Shown: in pieces, positions 58,856 to 64,000 of the stretch | How positions within the stretch are numbered: the first letter of the stretch is position 1 | How the letters are laid out: each line of letters opens with the position of its first letter | NCBI GenBank assembly: GCA_004555265.1 | Contig: SFIQ01000007.1 | Coordinates: 6,003-70,002 of the forward strand | Direction: 5' to 3' | Length of the DNA stretch: 64,000 bases | DNA from: Ruminococcus sp. | Lineage (GTDB): Bacteria > Bacillota > Clostridia > Oscillospirales > Acutalibacteraceae | The notes under the pieces: model-generated | Database searches by the model: none | Told to the model about the DNA's origin: nothing | What the model saw: the letters and a program-made list of their open reading frames with translations, nothing else | Program-made: the position numbers and the translations under genes

Positions 58856-59332
58856 ATGCGCTCCGTTTTAGACCGTTTTTACCGTTTGATGGAAGGGCGC
58901 TACGGTTTGCGTGGGCTTAGCGACAATATGCAAATCCTGCTGGTCGCGGTATATTTCCTGTTGGCGCTTGTGAATGTATTTGCGCGTTCGCGCATTGTCG
59001 GCGCGCTGCAAATGCTTGTGCTGATTTACACGCTGTTTCGCGTGTTTTCCAAAAACATTCTCGCGCGGGAAAACGAAAACCGTGCCGTCACTGCGTGGAG
59101 GTACAAAATCCGCGACGCTTTTCGGTTTCAAAAAGCCTCTGCACGGCGGCGAAAAGATCGGCGCGCCGCGCGAAAAGCACAGCGTGCCGTGCAAAAAGAA
59201 CGCCGCAAAGACAAGGAACACATTTACCGCGAATGCCCCGCCTGCGGTGCCACGCTTCGCTTGCCGCGCAAACAAGGGAAACACGCGGTTTTGTGCCCGC
59301 GCTGCGGCAACAAATTCGGCGTGAAGTGCTGA
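58856..59332 (+). CDS. Membrane protein with C-terminal zinc ribbon
   Basis: 158 residues, GGGAGG 8 nt before the ATG. Two N-terminal membrane helices (ILLVAVYFLLALVNVFA, GALQMLVLIYTLFRVFS), a long basic helix (residues 85-125, rich in RRK) and a C-terminal zinc ribbon with CPACG and CPRCG. The family is common in Oscillospirales but has no known function; the basic stretch and ribbon suggest nucleic-acid or ribosome contact at the membrane. Confidence 0.82.
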   Translation: MRSVLDRFYRLMEGRYGLRGLSDNMQILLVAVYFLLALVNVFARSRIVGALQMLVLIYTLFRVFSKNILARENENRAVTAWRYKIRDAFRFQKASARRRKDRRAARKAQRAVQKERRKDKEHIYRECPACGATLRLPRKQGKHAVLCPRCGNKFGVKC

Positions 59333-59347
59333 AAAATACAGAACATG

Positions 59348-59385
59348 GCCCCCGCCTGTTTTCATATATGCGCGGGGGCTTTTTG
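59348..59385 (+). terminator. Terminator of the zinc-ribbon gene
   Basis: GCCCCCGC and GCGGGGGC arms followed by TTTTTG. Confidence 0.85.
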
Positions 59386-59497
59386 TGCCTTTTACAGAGA
59401 AATTTTCAAATGCACGGCAAGCCCGACGCGGCAAGCCGCACTTGACCGCCGCCGCGGAATTTGGTATGATACAGAAAACTGCTGTTGGAAAGAGGGT

Positions 59498-61066
59498 ATG
59501 GGCTTGGCGCGGATAAAACGCTTTTGTTTTGCGGGGATGAACGGCGTATATGCCGTATGGACAGGCGTCACCGTCCTATTGATCACGCTCAATATCGCGG
59601 CGTATTACTACAATGTAGCATCCTTTCAGCCGCTGCGGTATTTGCTTGCCGCCGCAGGTGCCGCGGCGTTGACCTTTGCGGTATGCACCGTTTGCAAAAA
59701 ATGGGCGAAGCTGTATGCGTTTTTGCGAAGCAATCCGGACAAAGTTTTACTCGGCAGTATATTGCTGTTATTCGCCGTACAGGCCGCATTTCTTTCGGTC
59801 GCGTATGCACCGCTCGGCTGGGATGTCACGGAAATGATTGAAATGGCATCCGGAGAAAGCCTGTTTGACACCTATTTTATCCGTTACCCCAACAACACCG
59901 TCATGACCGCTTGCTTAAAGTTGTTGTTCCAATTCACCAACAAGCTCGGTATGGACGTTTGGCTTGCCGCCATTTTATTAAGTGCGCTCGCCACAGACCT
60001 TGCCGTACTGCTGATTTGCCTGACGGTCAAAAAAGTATTTGGCTTGCGCGCATTTTACCTGACGCTTTGGCTGTCCGTTTTGCTGTACGCGTTGCACCCG
60101 ACGGTGTCCACCCCCTATTCGGACACCTATGCCATGCCGTTTACCGCGGGATTTGTCTATTTGGGCACACAATTTCTGTATAGCGATACGCGGCGCGCAA
60201 AAGGCAAATACGCGGCGCTTTCGGGCTTTGTACTGTACTTTGGCTATTGCATTAAACCCACCGTGATGATTGCGGGGATTGCGGCGGCAATTCTTCTGCT
60301 GTTGTATATAAAACGGCCGACGAAGGCACAAGTCCTTTCCGCCGCATTGTGCGCGGTGCTGTTTTGCGGCGGTGTTTTAACTGCTGCGGTTGCCAAGGAA
60401 GCGGCAAATCCCGTCATTTTCGGGCGGGTTCCGACCGAAGAAGAACGCTATAAAAAGGAATTTCCCCTCTCCCATTTTTTGATGATGGGGCTAAACGAAC
60501 GCGCAGATGCGTATTACGGATATTTCCGCGCCGATGTGAAGCTGACCGCTTCGATTGCCGGCAAGGCGGAAAAAACCGCCATGCACAAACGGGTGATTCG
60601 CAACCGTTTACAAGATTTCGGCGCGGCGGGCTTTTTGGAGCATTGCTTTAATAAAGCGGTTTGGGTTTCTACCGACGGCACCTTTTATTACGGCGGCGAG
60701 GGCGAATTTCACAACGATAACGAAAAAGCCGAAAGCGGTCTGCGCGGCGTTTTGCAAAACTATTTGTATACGGAAACCGCATTTTATGCGCAATATGCGG
60801 CAAACGGTATGCAGGGCGTTTGGCTGTTTGTGCTTTGCGGCGTGGTACTCGCCTGCCTGCGGCGCAAACGGGATTTAACCGACCGACAACGGGCTTTGCG
60901 GTTCTTTTTACAGCTCACCCTGTTTGGGCTTTTGCTGTTTTTAATGCTGTTTGAAGCGCGGAGCCGATATTTGTTCCTGTATCTCCCCTATTTTTGTGCG
61001 CTTGGTGCCATTGGATACAGCGGGCGCTTTCCCCACAGAAAAAGAATAAATTACGAAACCGAGTGA
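59498..61066 (+). CDS. Polytopic GT-C-like membrane protein
   Basis: 522 residues from ATG 59498 (MGLARIKRFCFAGMNGVYAV), just after GGAAAGAGGG. About 11-12 membrane helices. The first large outer loop carries PLGWDVTEMIEMASG, with an Asp/Glu pair placed as in GT-C glycosyltransferases (PMT/ArnT/TIGR03766-like), followed by YPNNTVMT. A soluble loop (about 335-430) precedes the last helices. Probably transfers a sugar from a polyprenyl-phosphate donor on the outer face; acceptor unknown. 4 bp from ybaK, so co-transcribed. Confidence 0.78.
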   Translation: MGLARIKRFCFAGMNGVYAVWTGVTVLLITLNIAAYYYNVASFQPLRYLLAAAGAAALTFAVCTVCKKWAKLYAFLRSNPDKVLLGSILLLFAVQAAFLSVAYAPLGWDVTEMIEMASGESLFDTYFIRYPNNTVMTACLKLLFQFTNKLGMDVWLAAILLSALATDLAVLLICLTVKKVFGLRAFYLTLWLSVLLYALHPTVSTPYSDTYAMPFTAGFVYLGTQFLYSDTRRAKGKYAALSGFVLYFGYCIKPTVMIAGIAAAILLLLYIKRPTKAQVLSAALCAVLFCGGVLTAAVAKEAANPVIFGRVPTEEERYKKEFPLSHFLMMGLNERADAYYGYFRADVKLTASIAGKAEKTAMHKRVIRNRLQDFGAAGFLEHCFNKAVWVSTDGTFYYGGEGEFHNDNEKAESGLRGVLQNYLYTETAFYAQYAANGMQGVWLFVLCGVVLACLRRKRDLTDRQRALRFFLQLTLFGLLLFLMLFEARSRYLFLYLPYFCALGAIGYSGRFPHRKRINYETE

Positions 61067-61070
61067 TATC

Positions 61071-61562
61071 ATGGCAAAAAGCATACCGAAAACCAATGCG
61101 ATGCGCATATTGGAAAAAATGGGCATTCCCTACCAAATGCACACCTATGACGCGGGCGGCGAAATTGACGGGATCAGCGTTGCCGCAAAGGTCGGCATTG
61201 ACCCGAAATATGTATATAAAACGCTTGTCACGCAGGGCAAAAGCAAAAATTACTTTGTATTCGTTATTCCCGTTGCCGCCGAGCTCAACTTAAAAGCCGC
61301 GGCGGCGGCCGTCGGCGAAAAGAGCGTGGAAATGCTCCATGTCAAAGACTTGCTTGCAGTGACAGGCTATATTCGCGGCGGGTGCAGTCCCGTCGGGATG
61401 AAAAAGCAATTTACCACCGTCATCGACCAAAGCGCCGAGTCGCTTGAAAAAATGGTGGTCAGCGGCGGCAAAATCGGATTGCAAGCCGAGCTTGCCCCTG
61501 CCGATTTGGCGCGCGCCGCCCAAGCAAAATTCGGAGCAATTACCTTTTCACCGCAAATGTAA
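61071..61562 (+). CDS. ybaK: Cys-tRNA(Pro) deacylase YbaK
   Basis: 163 residues. Stand-alone editing protein that hydrolyses Cys-tRNA-Pro. NAMRILEKMGIPYQMHTYD, the conserved Lys in YVYKTLVTQGKSKNY, and YIRGGCSPVGMKKQ are typical YbaK motifs. It is a second editing-superfamily protein besides that at 5577. ATG starts 5 bp after the GT-C gene stop. Confidence 0.93.
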   Translation: MAKSIPKTNAMRILEKMGIPYQMHTYDAGGEIDGISVAAKVGIDPKYVYKTLVTQGKSKNYFVFVIPVAAELNLKAAAAAVGEKSVEMLHVKDLLAVTGYIRGGCSPVGMKKQFTTVIDQSAESLEKMVVSGGKIGLQAELAPADLARAAQAKFGAITFSPQM

Positions 61563-61608
61563 AAACAGCCTTAGACGGCGTATGTTCTGTCTAAGGCTTG
61601 TTTTTTTG
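61561..61608 (+). terminator. Terminator of ybaK
   Basis: ACAGCCTTAGAC and GTCTAAGGCTTGT arms followed by TTTTTTT. Confidence 0.9.
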
Positions 61609-61681
61609 TTTTTATTTGATAATTTGTTTGATAAATCGTATCGCGGAGTAGACCGGCGCAACGCTTTGCGCGCTGTTGGGG

Positions 61682-61718
61682 CAATCAGGGTGACCATCAT
61701 AGAACCGTCCTCTGATTG
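61682..61718. repeat. CAATCA-bounded GGGGAC-type repeat, copy 1
   Basis: CAATCA and TGATTG ends enclose AGAACCGTCCTC, the complement of the GGGGACGGTTCT core. The end of the gene at 61697 lies inside it, supplying the last codons NQRTVL. Confidence 0.65.
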
Positions 61719-62416
61719 TCGATACCGTCCCAAATCACATTTCCGTTTTCATCATAATGCCACAAATTATCAATATTCTCATCTAATGGCGAATCCGGAT
61801 ATGCGGTTTTAAAGACCTTTTTATATTCAGATTTATAATACTCTGTTTTTTCTTCACCTAAATTATACTTAATGCACATGGTGTCTGCGAAAACCAAAGC
61901 ACTCAAAATTTGATTTGTATTCCCGTTTTCACAAGCCGCCTCATATAAAATATCTAAAACCTTGAATTTTTCTTCTACCGCTTCGTAACAATCAGTATGA
62001 TAATAAAGTTCATTCTGTATACTGTTATACAATATATCATCATTTTGAATTAAATCAAAGCATTGCAACAGAGCTTGTTTGTATCCCCTCAAATCATATT
62101 CGTTCAAATACGCTTCGACATATGCCGCTAAGAACTTATCTTTGCAGGCTTGTTGTTCCTCAAGCGTTTTTGATGTAAAAAATTCGGAATCAGCGATTTG
62201 ATTTTCAATGCACAATTTAGGAATATACTGTATAGCAACATCGTTGTCTATGTATGCATATTGTTCGCAAAAAATATACAAATTTTCAGCAGTAGGATTT
62301 CGTAAATACTGTTGTTCATCAATTTTAAATTTTATTTCGCCAGCAATATTCGCAAATACAAAACACCCTGCTATCGATAGAAATATGATAAAAATCGCAC
62401 GCAATACCTTTTTCAT
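61697..62416 (-). CDS. Anonymous secreted or membrane-anchored protein
   Basis: 239 residues with a signal/anchor helix (VLRAIFIIFLSIAGCFVFAN; a possible lipobox IAGC), then a helical, acidic and Tyr-rich extracellular part (AENLYIFCEQYAYIDNDVA, NSIQNELYYHTDCYEAVEEK). Low GC. The final residues come from a repeat. In architecture it resembles the protein at 34187 (signal helix, TPR-like body). A clear ribosome site is seen: GGGGTGAT before the ATG. Function unknown. Confidence 0.72.
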   Translation of the reverse strand: MKKVLRAIFIIFLSIAGCFVFANIAGEIKFKIDEQQYLRNPTAENLYIFCEQYAYIDNDVAIQYIPKLCIENQIADSEFFTSKTLEEQQACKDKFLAAYVEAYLNEYDLRGYKQALLQCFDLIQNDDILYNSIQNELYYHTDCYEAVEEKFKVLDILYEAACENGNTNQILSALVFADTMCIKYNLGEEKTEYYKSEYKKVFKTAYPDSPLDENIDNLWHYDENGNVIWDGIDNQRTVL

Positions 62417-62427
62417 CAGATCACCCC

Positions 62428-62598
62428 TTACTGTGTCAAGTCATATACAGCATATGCTGCATACCCCAAACCAATCGCGAAAGTATACGACTTATCCCAA
62501 GAGGGCATCGTGTTTATTATAACTTGCTGTTGATATGGATTTAGATTCTCAAAAGGTATACCACTAATATCTTTATCAAAAGTGGTTGAGTTCTTCAA
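62428..62598 (-). pseudogene. C-terminal gene fragment
   Basis: The frame reads TTFDKDISGIPFENLNPYQQ and continues FAIGLGYAAYAVYDLTQ to a stop at 62428, 12 bp before the next gene. Upstream it is cut by a stop within an AATCAGGGG repeat copy at 62596. It looks like the tail of a secreted or toxin-like protein whose body is gone. Family unknown. Confidence 0.45.
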
Positions 62599-62619
62599 TC
62601 AGGGGATGATTCTATGTCC
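62596..62619. repeat. GGGGAC-type repeat, copy 2
   Basis: CAATCAGGGGATGATTCTAT: same ends and core as copies 1 and 3, with two changes in the core. It truncates the fragment at 62428. Confidence 0.6.
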
Positions 62620-62629
62620 TTATCCTTTT

Positions 62630-63259
62630 TCAACAAGATGGAGATCCGTCCCCTGTGCTATATGTCTTTTCTGTTATGTCTTTTGAAAAAGAACAGGGAA
62701 TAAGGATTGTATGTTCAACCAAAGAATTTTCAAAATACGAAAAATTACCAAGAAGTTGATAGGAACAACTTAAAGAGGATACGCATTGAGAGATTTGTTC
62801 ATCAGATAAATCCTTATTGAACCATATAACCATATCGTAACTCATTTTCGTATAAGGTGCAATGCTACCCGTCCAATAACTGATATTACTGATTTCCGTA
62901 AAAACACATTCGTCCGAATAAATCCCCGACAAGTGCTTTCCGGAAAAAGCAATTTTGCTATCATTGCTTATGTGGACTGTTATTTTATAGGGCACATAGT
63001 TTTCGATAAAATAAGCAGTCGCAGAAAGTGCACCGGTTTGGGAATCGTCAAACCGATAGAATTTTTCCTGATCTGTTGTATAAGGTTGCGCACCGTGGAC
63101 ATAATCCGTATCGGCTATATCTGAGATATAACATTCTATATGTATTTGGTCATTGTATTTTTCTGTTACACTTCCCAAACCGCCCAAAAAGAATATTGCA
63201 GAGATAATGCAGACAAGAACTATGAAGAGTATTGCAACGACTATATATTTTTTATGCAT
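62630..63259 (-). CDS. Anonymous membrane-anchored extracellular protein
   Basis: 209 residues. N-terminal anchor helix (YIVVAILFIVLVCIISAIFF), then a beta-rich outer domain (YFIENYVPYKITVHISNDSK, FTEISNISYWTG). The last codons (TGDGSPSC) come from a GGGGAC repeat at about 62636-62655, so the native C-terminus may be lost. Low GC. No family recognised. Confidence 0.68.
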   Translation of the reverse strand: MHKKYIVVAILFIVLVCIISAIFFLGGLGSVTEKYNDQIHIECYISDIADTDYVHGAQPYTTDQEKFYRFDDSQTGALSATAYFIENYVPYKITVHISNDSKIAFSGKHLSGIYSDECVFTEISNISYWTGSIAPYTKMSYDMVIWFNKDLSDEQISQCVSSLSCSYQLLGNFSYFENSLVEHTILIPCSFSKDITEKTYSTGDGSPSC

Positions 63260-63288
63260 AATTTATACCTCATATAAGTGTATAAATA

Positions 63289-63313
63289 CAATCAGGGGAC
63301 GGTTCTGTGATTG
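63289..63313. repeat. GGGGAC-type repeat, copy 3
   Basis: CAATCA-GGGGACGGTTCTG-TGATTG, the cleanest copy, with perfect 6-bp inverted ends, just upstream of the gene at 62630. Confidence 0.7.
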
Positions 63314-63567
63314 ATCTGTCTTTTCCGAAATGCGGACGGCGCGGGGGGTGGATTGCCCTACTCCGTCTGCCGTCAAGACATAACTTCCCCCGTTTTTACT
63401 CCGTATATCTATTGATAATAGAATAACATATTCCAAAAATGTTGTCAATTACAAAATAGAGTCCTATGCGCACCCTGTGTTTTTCCTCGTATATTTTCGT
63501 GTAAAATACAAAAATCTGCAAGATTTTCAGAAGTTCAAAAAAGTCCGAAAAACCTTGCTATATCAAC

Positions 63568-63605
63568 AAAAACGGTATTCAGAAAATCCTCTGAATACCG
63601 TTTTC
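63568..63605. terminator. Perfect hairpin AACGGTATTCAGA/TCTGAATACCGTT
   Basis: A 13-15-bp stem with A-run and T-run flanks in the gap 63314-63777. A second hairpin (GAACCTC/GAGGTTC) is at 63662-63697. No gene is seen in this gap. Confidence 0.7.
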
Positions 63606-63777
63606 TTTGGGATGAGTGTCCGCAACGGACTGCAAACGCGAGAGAAAAAGCCGAAAAAAGAAGAACCTCAACTACGCGAATTGCGTGTCGAGGTTCTCGA
63701 CTGGCTGGGGTGGTCAAAACAACTTGTTAACAGATTGTTTTACATAAAGGCATTAGATGGCGTTTTTCCCTGCCCGT

Positions 63778-63884
63778 CCAGCGCTATTCTGCTTGACCGC
63801 ATGAACCTTTCAGCCCGGAACGGTTGGCCGGACGAGGAAGGCCGTGTCTATATCATGTTCACCATAGAAGAAATCAAAGGTGCG
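63778..63884 (+). pseudogene. Fragment of a RepA-type replication initiator gene
   Basis: The plus frame reads SAILLDRMNLSARNGWPDEE then GRVYIMFTIEEIKGA, which I recognise as the N-terminal core of the RepA_N/replication-initiator-A family carried on plasmids and ICEs. The start, the preceding strands and everything after the Ile-Lys are missing; it runs into the end of the rubrerythrin gene at 63885. A relic of an integrated element. Confidence 0.65.
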
Positions 63885-64000
63885 TTAGTAATTTTCCGCA
63901 TGCACTTCGAAGAATGCCTGAGGATGCTTGCAGACAGGGCAGATCTCAGGAGCCTTGGTTCCTACTACGATATGTCCGCAGTTACGGCACTCCCAGATGG
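63885..64000 (-). CDS. Rubrerythrin, C-terminal rubredoxin domain (partial)
   Basis: Cut by the window edge. The last 37 codons read WECRNCGHIVVGTKAPEICP then CKHPQAFFEVHAENY. The two CxxC pairs (CRNC, CPVC) form the rubredoxin iron site of rubrerythrin, a peroxide-reducing enzyme of anaerobes. The di-iron domain lies outside the window. Confidence 0.9.
   Translation of the reverse strand, partial: IWECRNCGHIVVGTKAPEICPVCKHPQAFFEVHAENY

Noticed and set aside
63662..63720. A tRNA gene in the GAACCTC/GAGGTTC and GGCTGGGGTGG stretch
   Set aside because: No cloverleaf with acceptor, D and T arms can be drawn; only one hairpin pairs.

Overview
The window looks like chromosomal DNA of an anaerobic, spore-forming Clostridia, most likely an Oscillospirales/Ruminococcaceae-type gut bacterium. 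The clues are a SCIFF ranthipeptide cassette, a trimeric electron-bifurcating [FeFe] hydrogenase operon, YtvI, a PdaA-like deacetylase, a dockerin protein, a CmpB-type membrane protein, four radical-SAM enzymes and many TTG/GTG starts. Most of the window is dense housekeeping DNA. Two low-GC accessory patches (about 32.9-35.2 kb and 61.6-63.9 kb) contain gene fragments and anonymous secreted proteins.

Layout. 0-2.5 kb: end of a NusG-domain-II protein, ApbE flavinyltransferase, and a divergent iron alcohol dehydrogenase. 2.8-11 kb: homoserine acyltransferase MetA, a hemW-proXp-lepA operon, yitT-mrnC and obg. 11.3-13.7 kb: a small membrane protein behind LexA-like operator halves, two unknown or regulatory genes and a TatD-linked-type radical SAM protein. 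13.7-16.6 kb: a vitamin B6 salvage locus (ECF S component, pyridoxal/pyridoxine kinase, divergent MocR/PdxR-type regulator). 16.7-21.8 kb: hydrogenase operon. 21.9-26.6 kb: membrane sulfatase, its maturase and a DUF4874/DUF4832 protein. 27.5-32.8 kb: M28 peptidase, polysaccharide deacetylase, GT2, TrmL, CorA. 33-35.7 kb: phage and other gene debris, then a 190-bp tandem duplication ending on a tRNA-Arg. 36.2-43.5 kb: fucose operon, divergent AraC regulator and a PLP decarboxylase. 43.5-45.5 kb: SCIFF peptide and maturase. 45.5-52.8 kb: CmpB/HD pair, a 1.67-kaa Ig-repeat/dockerin surface protein and an SGNH hydrolase. 52.9-61.6 kb: prfB, ask, hom, ytvI, CpsB/YwqE phosphatase, a zinc-ribbon membrane protein, a GT-C-like protein and ybaK. 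61.6-64 kb: anonymous secreted proteins, a repA fragment and the end of rubrerythrin.

How the genes connect. MetA, aspartate kinase and homoserine dehydrogenase belong to the aspartate-methionine/threonine route. The hydrogenase reoxidises ferredoxin and NADH during fermentation. Fucose genes, sulfatase plus maturase, the dockerin/Ig protein and the deacetylase suggest growth on host or plant glycans. Several families of short palindromic repeats fill most intergenic gaps. In at least three places they run into a gene and appear to supply its last codons. I found no CRISPR array, intact transposase or intact prophage.
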